Shown here in pieces: positions 7,302 through 14,559 of a stretch of DNA of 28,382 nucleotides. Origin of the DNA: Victivallales bacterium (lineage in GTDB: Bacteria; Verrucomicrobiota; Lentisphaeria; Oligosphaerales; Oligosphaeraceae). Made by a program: the position numbers and the translations under genes. The notes under the pieces were generated by a model. The model searched no databases, was not told the DNA's origin, and was given only the letters and a program-made list of their open reading frames with translations. How positions within the stretch are numbered: the stretch's first letter is position 1; every line of letters starts with the position of its first letter. The stretch spans positions 1-28,382 of the forward strand of contig JAGCTA010000507.1 of the NCBI GenBank assembly GCA_017963875.1, in the 5' to 3' direction.

Positions 7302-9293
7302 ATGTTTGAAACGCATCTTCCCTTCCGACAGGTCCACCTTGATTTCCATACTTCTGAACATTGCCCAGACATTGGTCTGGATTTTTCCGAGGAACAATTC
7401 GCCGAAGCGCTGAAACTGGGGCGTGTCCAGTCCATCAATTTCTTCGCGCAATGTCATCATGGCTGGGCATATTACCCAAATCCGACTGTTGGGAACAGCC
7501 ATCCGAATCTGAAAACCGATTTAGTCGGCCGAATGCTGAAGGTCTGTAAGGAAAATGGTATCAACGCGGAAGTCTATATTTCCGTCGGATACAACGAACG
7601 GGCCGCACGCCTTCATCCTGAATGGTGCAACCGCAAGCCAGACGGCAACTTCCAGATGTACAACCAGCCCGCGCACCCAGATACCGCCGCACCGATTAGT
7701 TGCTGGAAGCATCTCTGCCTCAATACGCCTTATCTCGACGAAGTCCTCGCTACTACCCGCGACATCATGGAACGGTACAACCCGCCTGGAATCTGGTACG
7801 ACATCACGCGCCAGCCCCCATGCACCTGCGCCAAATGCACGGCGGACATGATCGCGCTCGGACTTGACCCGAACAATCCCGTCGATTTGAATAATTTCGC
7901 TGAACGGGTTTACATCAAATACCTCAACGCGACATACGAACTTATCCGTAGTTACAACAAGGAAACCACCATCTATCACAATGGTTCGTCCCAAAAGGCC
8001 AGATACGATATCTATCCTTACATCAGCCATGTGGAAATAGAATCGCTACCGACGGGCGGCTGGGGCTACGACCACTTTCCACCAAACGCCCGATACTTCA
8101 CGACACAGCCGACGCAGGTCGTCGGAATGACAGGCAAATTCCACAAGTCGTGGGGCGAATTCGGCGGCTTCAAGAATCCGACGGCATTGCGGTATGAATG
8201 CGCGCAGATCGTGTCGCTCGGCTGTCTGGCCTGCACAGGCGACCAACTCCATCCCTGCGGAAAGATGGACATGGAGACCTACCGAACCATCGGCGAGGCT
8301 TACGAATACATTGAAACCCGCGAACCATGGCTTGCCGATGCGAAGCCGAAGGCGAATGTCGCGGTTTTGGGCACGATGGAAATGTACCTCAACCATCAGG
8401 ACGAGGCGATCACTGGCGCATGCAAGGTTCTGATGGAAGCGCACATACCGCATGTCTGTATTGACGAGACCATGGATTTCTCGCCATACGACCTTCTTAT
8501 CCTTCCCGACTACGGCAGGCTCGACCCAGGTGTCCGCGACAAACTCAACCGTTACATCGCTCGAGGCGGAAAACTGCTGATGACGTACCAGTCTGGCACT
8601 TGCATCGACAGTTGGGATTTCGCCCTTGACCTTGGATGCAAATCTTCTGGACCGTCTGAAAACGATGTGGAATACTTTGAAGTCACAGACCTTACTGCCG
8701 CCAACATGGTGACTTCGCCTATTCTACTCTATAAATCTGGCATTAAGTTCCTTGCGGATGACAGTGCTACGGTGCTCGCACATCGCCGCGCGCCTATGTT
8801 CAACCGCACATGGGGACACTTCTGTTCGCATCAGAACACCCCATACCGTAATGAGCGCATGGAAGAGCCTGAAGCCGTCCGCAAAGGCAGTATCATCTAC
8901 ATCGCCAGTCCGCTTTTCTCAATGTATAACTCTGAGGGAATGCGGCTCCACCGCGATTTTATCATCAATTGCATCAACCTCCTTCAACCGAAGAAAATGA
9001 TTGAATGCAACCTTCCCAGTTGCGGTCGCGTGGCAATCACAAGCCAGGAAAAAGAAAACCGTGATATCATCCATCTAATGTATGCGACACCCACCAAGCG
9101 GGGCAACGTCGAGGTCATTGAGGATATTGTGAAACTCAACAATGTCGCCGTCTCCTATCGCGTTGAAAAGCAGCCGCGCGCTGTTCGACTGGTTCCCGAA
9201 GGGACCGAACTGCCATTCACATATTCCGATGGTTGCATTTCTTTCACGTTGCCAGTTCTTGAAATGGCACAACTTATTGCTATGGAGTACTGA
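7302..9293 (+). CDS. Putative glycoside hydrolase (GHL6-like TIM barrel with GH42-type trimerisation domain)
   Basis: The 663-residue product looks like a cytoplasmic glycoside hydrolase of the GHL6/GH42-like superfamily. The N-terminal barrel (about 1-340) contains GIWYDI at 163-168 with a nearby Cys pair pattern CTCAKC at 174-179, plus YISHVEIESLP near 240-250 and SWGEFGG near 283-289. The middle (about 350-430) is a Rossmann-like trimerisation/GATase-like domain (YDLLILPDYGRLDPG, IARGGKLLMTY). The C-terminal part is probably a beta-sandwich. No signal peptide is seen from the chosen start, ATG 7302, which has a strong AAAGGAG nine bases upstream; an upstream TTG at 7257 has no such support. 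The substrate cannot be told; fucose-, galactose- or related sugars are possible. The stop codon overlaps the next start by one base, so translation is probably coupled. Confidence 0.75.
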   Translation: MFETHLPFRQVHLDFHTSEHCPDIGLDFSEEQFAEALKLGRVQSINFFAQCHHGWAYYPNPTVGNSHPNLKTDLVGRMLKVCKENGINAEVYISVGYNERAARLHPEWCNRKPDGNFQMYNQPAHPDTAAPISCWKHLCLNTPYLDEVLATTRDIMERYNPPGIWYDITRQPPCTCAKCTADMIALGLDPNNPVDLNNFAERVYIKYLNATYELIRSYNKETTIYHNGSSQKARYDIYPYISHVEIESLPTGGWGYDHFPPNARYFTTQPTQVVGMTGKFHKSWGEFGGFKNPTALRYECAQIVSLGCLACTGDQLHPCGKMDMETYRTIGEAYEYIETREPWLADAKPKANVAVLGTMEMYLNHQDEAITGACKVLMEAHIPHVCIDETMDFSPYDLLILPDYGRLDPGVRDKLNRYIARGGKLLMTYQSGTCIDSWDFALDLGCKSSGPSENDVEYFEVTDLTAANMVTSPILLYKSGIKFLADDSATVLAHRRAPMFNRTWGHFCSHQNTPYRNERMEEPEAVRKGSIIYIASPLFSMYNSEGMRLHRDFIINCINLLQPKKMIECNLPSCGRVAITSQEKENRDIIHLMYATPTKRGNVEVIEDIVKLNNVAVSYRVEKQPRAVRLVPEGTELPFTYSDGCISFTLPVLEMAQLIAMEY

Positions 9294-9868
9294 TGAAACA
9301 TATTCAGTTGCCTATGGACGAATCGACCGTCCGCAGTCTCCGACTTGGAGAAAGCGTCATGCTCAGCGGACGGATTTTCACTGCGCGCGATGCGGCTCAC
9401 AACTACCTCGTTTCCCATGATGTCCTTGAGGAGCCCGCGCCCGATTTGCGCAATGGCGTCCTTTACCATTGCGGGCCTGTCATCGTCAGACAAGGTGAAA
9501 AATGGGTCGTGACTGCCGCAGGTCCGACGACGTCCAGCCGCGAGGAGCCATACGAGGCCGAGGTCATACGCCGTTTCGGCATCAAGGCCATCATCGGCAA
9601 GGGCGGTATGGGGCATGATACTGCGGAAGCCTGTAAAAACTATGGCTGCGTATATCTCCAGGCGACAGGCGGTGCGGCTCAGGTGCTCGCCGCCGCCGTC
9701 ACTTCGGTGACAAATGTCTTCTATTACGATAAATTCGGTGCCCCCGAGGCCATTTGGGAGTTCAATGTCACCAATTTTCCCGCAACTGTAACCATGGACT
9801 CGAATGGCAACAGCCTTCACGAGGACATCTTGGAACATTCGCGTCAGCAGTTCCAGCAGTTGATGTAA
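9293..9868 (+). CDS. Fumarase / L(+)-tartrate dehydratase beta-subunit family protein
   Basis: The 191-residue protein matches the C-terminal (beta) subunit of class I fumarases and tartrate dehydratases. Family motifs include SVMLSGRIFTARDAAHNYL near the N-terminus, GPTTSSREEPYE in the middle, then IIGKGGMG and a C-terminal FGAPEAIWEFNV segment. In characterised enzymes this subunit completes the active site of a [4Fe-4S] alpha subunit that dehydrates a 2-hydroxy-dicarboxylate. No alpha subunit is in this window, so the enzyme is either assembled from a distant gene or this protein acts alone. Its ATG overlaps the hydrolase stop (TGATG). The recF Shine-Dalgarno TAAGGAG begins in its own stop codon. 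Coupling to a sugar hydrolase suggests a role in sugar-acid catabolism, but that is inference. Confidence 0.85.
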   Translation: MKHIQLPMDESTVRSLRLGESVMLSGRIFTARDAAHNYLVSHDVLEEPAPDLRNGVLYHCGPVIVRQGEKWVVTAAGPTTSSREEPYEAEVIRRFGIKAIIGKGGMGHDTAEACKNYGCVYLQATGGAAQVLAAAVTSVTNVFYYDKFGAPEAIWEFNVTNFPATVTMDSNGNSLHEDILEHSRQQFQQLM

Positions 9869-9883
9869 GGAGTCCAACTTCTT

Positions 9884-10987
9884 ATGCTCCGCTCCATTGA
9901 CCTGTTCCATTACCGAAACATCGACGATTTGCATATTGAATTGCTACGCGGCGTCAATGCGTTCATCGGCAGCAATGGACAGGGCAAGACGAATATTCTT
10001 GAAGGCATTTACTATCTGTCGTTGCTGCGGTCATTCAGAACCAGCCAGATCAACGACTTGAAACAATGGAAGTCACCGCTTTTTAGATTGCATGGTCTCT
10101 GTTCGAAAAACGGCCTTCCCGACACGGAACTCGAAGTCGTCTATGGCACGGAGCGAAAACTCTCTGTCAACGGTAATGCCGTTTACCGTACCAGTGAATT
10201 CATCAACCATTTTATCTGCATAACCTTCATCCCGCAGGACATGGAACTCATCAGAGGCGGAGACGCGCTTCGGCGACGATTCATGGATATTGCCATTTCG
10301 CAGTCATCGGATGCATACCTTAAAACGCTTCAGGCTTATCACGAAGCACTGAAAAGTCGCAATTTGTTGTTGAAGGACAGGGACCGCTATGACCGCCGTG
10401 TCATTACCGCATACGATGCAGTGCTTGTTCAGACTGGTGTTCAACTGGAACTTGCCAGACGCGCTTTTACCGATAAACTCAACGCAGTTCTTTCGGAAAA
10501 GTCCAACGCACTCATTGAGGATGGTCGGATGTTGTCCGTCAAATACCTGTCAGGCATAGGGACACTGCTTCAGACGACAGATGACGACCAGCCAGCCCTT
10601 GAACAGCGCTTTATGGAAAACCTGGACAAGAACTACGAGCGCGATTGCCGCGAGGGTTTCACGCATTGCGGTCCGCATCGTGCGGAACTATCCTGCCTGC
10701 TCAACGGTACATCGTTGCTCCACTTTGGCTCAGAAGGCGAATGCCGAATGGCGTCGTTGGCAATAAAACTCGCGTGCGTGGACATCATTAAGCATAATTC
10801 ATCAAACACGGATGTGACGCTGCTCGTCGATGATGTCATAGGCGAACTGGACAACACGCGTCAAAGTAATTTTTTCTCTCAATTGATGGATGCAGGGCAG
10901 ATTGTGCTTGCGGGAACGTTCCTCCCAGAACCACTCGCCTCAATTGCGAACGTCATGCACATTCAAGGAGGAAAGATAGTAATGTAA
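9884..10987 (+). CDS. recF: DNA replication/repair protein RecF
   Basis: RecF is an SMC-like ABC ATPase that helps load RecA at single-strand gaps. The 367-residue protein has the usual length. Walker A is GSNGQGKTN at 29-37, the ABC signature region FGSEGECRMASLAIKLA is at 281-297, and Walker B with the D-loop is LLVDDVIGELD at 313-323. The signature has Cys287 where most RecF proteins have Gln (S-x-G-E-Q-R), a minor departure. TAAGGAG at 9866-9872 precedes the ATG by 11 bases. It is the third gene of the plus-strand operon behind a sugar hydrolase, an unusual setting. dnaN, its common neighbour, lies about 6 kb away on the other strand, with four genes between. Confidence 0.96.
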   Translation: MLRSIDLFHYRNIDDLHIELLRGVNAFIGSNGQGKTNILEGIYYLSLLRSFRTSQINDLKQWKSPLFRLHGLCSKNGLPDTELEVVYGTERKLSVNGNAVYRTSEFINHFICITFIPQDMELIRGGDALRRRFMDIAISQSSDAYLKTLQAYHEALKSRNLLLKDRDRYDRRVITAYDAVLVQTGVQLELARRAFTDKLNAVLSEKSNALIEDGRMLSVKYLSGIGTLLQTTDDDQPALEQRFMENLDKNYERDCREGFTHCGPHRAELSCLLNGTSLLHFGSEGECRMASLAIKLACVDIIKHNSSNTDVTLLVDDVIGELDNTRQSNFFSQLMDAGQIVLAGTFLPEPLASIANVMHIQGGKIVM

Positions 10988-11200
10988 TTATTTGCAATTA
11001 TAAAGCAAGTACTGCACTGTCTTATTCTGGCTTTGTTTCAAAATAATGGAATCATTTTGTCAAACAGAAGTCTAAGTTTTCTATTTCATTTTAGTCTATT
11101 ATTCAAAAATCATTTTGCAATCATATTGTTAGGCATTACATTAAAATAACGTTTTTTCCTATGAGGTATGGTAATTACAAACCTATGACGACAGTGTAAA

Positions 11201-11325
11201 GACCCCGAAAGGGTCAAATATTAGTAACCCCAGGTTGAGCGGAGCGAAACCTGGGGGAAACCGAACCGAAAGAATTCCGACCTCGAGGAGGTCGAACCTA
11301 CCCTCTCTTGGAACCAAGCATACAA
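11201..11325. repeat. Three-hairpin dispersed repeat, copy A
   Basis: Three stem-loops follow one another. The first is GACCCCGAAAGGGTC (11201-11215). The second has arms CCCCAGGTT (11228-11236) and AACCTGGGG (11248-11256) around an 11-base loop. The third is CGACCTCGAGGAGGTCG (11278-11294). A conserved tail follows, reading GAACCTACCCTCT and ending near CCAAGCATAC. The same order, spacing and near-identical bases recur at 27040-27165, and the third hairpin plus tail recurs at 22766-22808. Similar GC-rich repeats are familiar to me from Bacteroidetes and PVC genomes, where they generate spurious small proteins; that is from memory. Which strand, if any, is transcribed is unclear. Confidence 0.85.
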
Positions 11326-11454
11326 CAAAAACTATTTAGCCGTACCGCAAAAAGCGGATGTAATACATCAATAAGGAGGAATACATTCATCAGAAAAAAA
11401 CGTTTTTCTCTTTTTTTGACATAACCAGCGTTTTTATCGCTGGAGTTGTGCTTT

Positions 11455-11572
11455 GTGATTAACAGAAATTGCGACCTTCATTGATTCATACTAAAGCACA
11501 CGGTAGAGCACTCTGCCTTGAGCGTCTCTTTTCGTGCTTTAGTATGGGTCGTCGCAAACCTCTGTTAGTCAC
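11455..11572. other. Long imperfect hairpin, candidate structured RNA or recombination site
   Basis: A 118-base element folds end to end. The outer stem pairs 11455-11465 (GTGATTAACAG) with 11562-11572, 11 pairs with one G-T wobble. The middle stem pairs TTGCGAC (11469-11475) with GTCGCAA (11551-11557). The inner stem is a perfect 13 pairs, CATACTAAAGCAC (11487-11499) with 11534-11546. The loop carries a smaller stem, GGTAGA (11502-11507) with TCTGCC (11512-11517). Unpaired bases differ on the two sides (3 versus 4, then 11 versus 4). GTGCTTT at 11448-11454 could compete with 11534-11540 for pairing to 11493-11499. It ends 51 bases before the next gene's ATG. It could be a regulatory leader, a small RNA or an attC-like site; I do not recognise a known family. 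Confidence 0.55.
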
Positions 11573-11622
11573 GGATTGAGACGTTCTTTTATGTGCGAAA
11601 TTCCACCATAAGTAGAAAAAAC

Positions 11623-14034
11623 ATGAAAAGATTTAGCCATTATATATTCTTTTTTTTGTGCCTTTTGTTGCAAAATGCTCACACTGCATTGACACTGAAT
11701 GAATTCAAAAAGCAGTATCAAACATTGTTTCCAGACCTTAAGGTGGCAGAGAATAAAAGGAATCATGCCAAAGAACAATTAGACGCATATATTGCCGATA
11801 GTTCCTGGCGGACAAAAAGAAATGACGAATTGTTTGAGTTCCTGTTTTCTGAAGAAGGAATATCAATGCTTCAAAAGAAACTCAATGCTTCTATGAGTTC
11901 CAAACTGAATGATTCCAATGTCATCAATATGCTGAAAATTAAAAAGGAACAATTATATGAAATATACCATACCGTTGATGTAAGGTCTTCCACAAGACTT
12001 GCTCTTCAACATGGATGTGAAAATAAAGTGCTATTGGGTAAAAATACACCTGTTTTCAGGAATCTTGTAGAATTAACTAAGATATACCAGATTCAAGAAA
12101 GGCTTAACAGAATTCATTCACAAGAAACAACTAAGCAATCACTTCCAGAAATATTAGATAAATTGAGAAACGATTATAATTTAAAACTGGAAATTACGAA
12201 GAAAACAATAATGAATGAATTAGAAAAGAAATACAGACTGTACAAAATCGGTGAATCTGTAACACTTAAAACACGAGGAGGAGGAACAGTTTTTGGATGT
12301 CTTCGTGCTATTTCATCAACAAACATCAGACTTTCAGGTGGAAATGCTGGAGGACGTAAGATAATTAGTTTTACCGACTTGAATAAAGATGAACTCATTC
12401 ATTTTGATATGGGTCTTCATGATGACACTTTACGGAAACTTCTTAATATAAATTATTCAAGATGGATAAGTGAACATTCTTTTGAAAAATATGTCGCACC
12501 TGTATTATTAGAGAAAAGTTTTTTCCCCTACACCATATTTGAACGCCACTCAGATAACAATGGTTTTAAGCCTAAACCATTACTAGCCTGGGCTTCTCTT
12601 GATGAATACGTGGCTGCCAGACTTGCTGAATTATTACCGACACATATCAAGGAATACTTTACTAATCAGAATATGGTGTATGATAATGATCTTAAGGAAT
12701 TCACATACGGAAAATTGAATTATCTAAAAAAGCAACTTGAAGATAATATTGTTTTATGTGATATAATTTCTGAAAAGAAGAGAAAGTATGAGGCGACATA
12801 CAAAGAAATTGTTAATCTGGAATCAAAAGGTGCTTCTGGAGAATATGAAATATATAAAATGTATTTGAATGATAGTCCCTTAGGAAAATCAACTGCTTAT
12901 GCCATGGATTATCTACAACGTGCAGCAGATCATAATCATCATCCTGCAATAATCACGCTTGCAAGATATTGTCGCTATGGGGAAATGTGCACTAAAAATG
13001 TGGACAAAGCCATTGAACTATATTCTTCACTTGCAAATAGTGGTAATACTAAATGCATGTTGGAGTTGGCTGATATTTACCTCAGCACAACAGATGGTCA
13101 TTTTGATGAAGAAAAAGCATTGGAGTGGTGCTACTTGGCATTAGAGAAAGATAATAATCTAGCAAAAGCATACATGGAGAAAGTTGCGAACACAGGAAAT
13201 GTCACTTTTTCAAACGCATTGACAAATCTAAATAATAAGAGAACGATGAATCAGAATAATGATGATGATGAATTGCAGTCTGATTTCGACTCACAGCAAG
13301 TTCAATCAGCCCAATATAGAATAACCTTACCTGGAGGTGTTATTTTAGAATTAGTGATGATTCAACCTGGCTCTTTCCAAATGGGAAGCCCAAATAATGA
13401 GATTTTTAGATTAGACTGTGATGCAGAAAGATTACACAAAGTTGAGATTCCAAAATCATATATGCTTGGCAAATATGAAGTCACTCAGAAACAATGGATG
13501 GCATTAATGGATAATAATCCTTCAAAATTCATAGGAGATAACCGTCCAGTGGAAAATATTAGTTGGATAGAAGCTAAAGCATTTTGTGAAAAATTGAATC
13601 AAATATACGATGCCCGATTACCAGAAGGCTATCACTTTGACTTGCCAACAGATGCTCAGTGGGAATATGGTTGTCGTGCTTGTACTGAAACAGCTTATAA
13701 TAATGGAATGAATCCAAAGGTAAAGTCTGCTGACCCATGTCCTGAATTGGATGAACTGGCATGGTATTATCATAATAGTGCAGGTGAAACACACGAAGTT
13801 GGGCGAAAGAAACCAAATAAATGGGGACTTCACGATATGCATGGAAATGTTATGGAGTTGTGCAAAGATGAAGTTAGTACTTATAGAGGAAAATCTTTTA
13901 TGTCTGTACGAGGTGGTTCTTGGTATCATGGTGCTGGTGGATGTAGGTCTGCATGGCATGGAGATGTAATAAAAGGTGAACGAGATAAATATGGTAATGT
14001 CGGTTTTCGGCTTGCGCTAGTGCCAATTAATTAG
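11623..14034 (+). CDS. Exported Sel1-repeat / FGE-fold (SUMF1-like) protein
   Basis: The 803-residue protein starts with a signal peptide (about 1-22, hydrophobic core IFFFLCLLL, likely cleavage after AHTA). Residues 25-200 are charged and helical, perhaps coiled coil. Residues 205-262 resemble an SH3-like fold. Sel1/TPR-like repeats run from about 404 to 525. Residues 568-803 form a formylglycine-generating-enzyme-like domain: GSFQMGS 583-589, YEVTQKQW 618-625, LPTDAQWEYGCRA 674-686, DMHGNVMELC 738-747, VRGGSW 762-767, GFRLA 794-798. Only one Cys lies in the usual GCRSA segment, so sulfatase-activating chemistry looks unlikely and a binding or structural role is as plausible. I chose ATG 11623 over GTG 11593 because it begins the signal peptide; no Shine-Dalgarno is obvious. 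The gene is strikingly AT-rich (13 of 60 G/C at 12721-12780), suggesting acquisition. Confidence 0.85.
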   Translation: MKRFSHYIFFFLCLLLQNAHTALTLNEFKKQYQTLFPDLKVAENKRNHAKEQLDAYIADSSWRTKRNDELFEFLFSEEGISMLQKKLNASMSSKLNDSNVINMLKIKKEQLYEIYHTVDVRSSTRLALQHGCENKVLLGKNTPVFRNLVELTKIYQIQERLNRIHSQETTKQSLPEILDKLRNDYNLKLEITKKTIMNELEKKYRLYKIGESVTLKTRGGGTVFGCLRAISSTNIRLSGGNAGGRKIISFTDLNKDELIHFDMGLHDDTLRKLLNINYSRWISEHSFEKYVAPVLLEKSFFPYTIFERHSDNNGFKPKPLLAWASLDEYVAARLAELLPTHIKEYFTNQNMVYDNDLKEFTYGKLNYLKKQLEDNIVLCDIISEKKRKYEATYKEIVNLESKGASGEYEIYKMYLNDSPLGKSTAYAMDYLQRAADHNHHPAIITLARYCRYGEMCTKNVDKAIELYSSLANSGNTKCMLELADIYLSTTDGHFDEEKALEWCYLALEKDNNLAKAYMEKVANTGNVTFSNALTNLNNKRTMNQNNDDDELQSDFDSQQVQSAQYRITLPGGVILELVMIQPGSFQMGSPNNEIFRLDCDAERLHKVEIPKSYMLGKYEVTQKQWMALMDNNPSKFIGDNRPVENISWIEAKAFCEKLNQIYDARLPEGYHFDLPTDAQWEYGCRACTETAYNNGMNPKVKSADPCPELDELAWYYHNSAGETHEVGRKKPNKWGLHDMHGNVMELCKDEVSTYRGKSFMSVRGGSWYHGAGGCRSAWHGDVIKGERDKYGNVGFRLALVPIN

Positions 14035-14056
14035 AACACAAACATGGAGAATTACA

Positions 14057-14335
14057 ATGAACCCAAAACTATTTCTTTTGTCAATCACAACCATTTTGTT
14101 GCTGTATGGTTGCAGTGAAGAAACAAATAGCACACGTAGTGACATTAACCTTAGTTACAAAGCAAGAGCAGCCCTTCAGTATATAGAAAATGAATTGCCT
14201 CCTGACCAAAGAGATGTTTTATTGAGAGGTTCAAGCGACAGCAACGCGGAAGCAAATGCAATTGCCAATCTTATGGCCAGTGGACATCTTGATGGTTACG
14301 CAGAGTATATTGAAGCAATGCAAAAACAAAAGTAA
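14057..14335 (+). CDS. Small predicted lipoprotein
   Basis: The 92-residue product has a lipoprotein signal: a hydrophobic stretch (LFLLSITTILLL) followed by the lipobox LYGC, with Cys19 the expected lipidated residue. The mature part is polar and helix-prone (ARAALQYIENELPPDQRDVLL, then ANAIANLMASGHLDGYAEYIEAM). I do not recognise a family. GGAGA lies about seven bases before the ATG at 14057, and the gene follows the Sel1/FGE-fold protein by 22 bases on the same strand. The two are probably co-transcribed and both act outside the cytoplasm. Base composition is AT-rich like its neighbour. A partnership with that protein is inferred from position only. Confidence 0.75.
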   Translation: MNPKLFLLSITTILLLYGCSEETNSTRSDINLSYKARAALQYIENELPPDQRDVLLRGSSDSNAEANAIANLMASGHLDGYAEYIEAMQKQK

Positions 14336-14349
14336 AAGGACAACACTCT

Positions 14350-14463
14350 ATTCCTCAAAAAGGTTGGTTTGACCTTTCCTATGTCGATATTCTTTTGGAT
14401 TTGCTTCCAAAAGATTCGCTTCGTTCAACCTGCCTTGTTCAATTACCAACCCTCATAGGGAAT
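14350..14463. other. Nested inverted repeats downstream of the lipoprotein gene
   Basis: GGTTGGT (14362-14368) is complementary to ACCAACC (14445-14451), and ATTCC (14350-14354) to GGAAT (14459-14463). Inside lies a perfect eight-pair hairpin, CTTTTGGA (14392-14399) with TCCAAAAG (14406-14413), loop TTTGCT. No T-run follows, so it is not a textbook terminator. It lies between convergent genes and could be a 3' structure of the lipoprotein transcript or a recombination remnant. Confidence 0.35.
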
Positions 14464-14506
14464 AAGGCCTTTAACATTTGCCCTCACACAACTGCCACGG
14501 CTTTGG

Positions 14507-14543
14507 TACAAGACTCTACTCTTTTGGAGAATAGAGCCTTGTA
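14507..14543. terminator. Strong hairpin between convergent genes, candidate bidirectional terminator
   Basis: A 15-base stem pairs 14507-14521 with 14529-14543 around the loop TTTTGGA, with 13 of 15 positions paired. It starts 17 bases past the stop of the acetyl esterase (minus strand) and lies 171 bases past the lipoprotein stop (plus strand). Neither side has a T-run, so a transcription-stop role rests on stem strength and position alone. Confidence 0.35.
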
Positions 14544-14559
14544 GAACTTCTCCATAACT

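Larger units (their letters stand above)
10988..11622. other. Gene-free, palindrome-rich intergenic stretch
   Basis: No convincing coding region lies between recF and the next gene. The stretch opens AT-rich, then holds a three-hairpin dispersed repeat (11201-11325). After it come small inverted repeats: CCGC/GCGG at 11345-11348 and 11354-11357, GATGTA/TACATC at 11357-11362 and 11364-11369, and CCAGCG/CGCTGG at 11425-11430 and 11438-11443. A weak A/T hairpin at 11392-11409 is followed by seven Ts (11411-11417), which could terminate transcription from recF. AAGGAGG at 11373-11379 is a near-perfect Shine-Dalgarno with no ATG after it. A large imperfect hairpin (11455-11572) closes the stretch. 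Confidence 0.7.

Noticed and set aside
11416..11421. TTGACA as a -35 element for the 11623 gene
   Set aside because: No acceptable -10 hexamer lies 15-18 bases downstream; the region there is the CCAGCG/CGCTGG hairpin.
11502..11524. tRNA-like string (GGTAGAGCACTCTGCC) inside the large hairpin loop
   Set aside because: It resembles a D-arm plus anticodon stem, but no acceptor stem, no GTTCGA T-loop and no complete cloverleaf can be drawn around it. The flanks instead pair with each other in the long hairpin.
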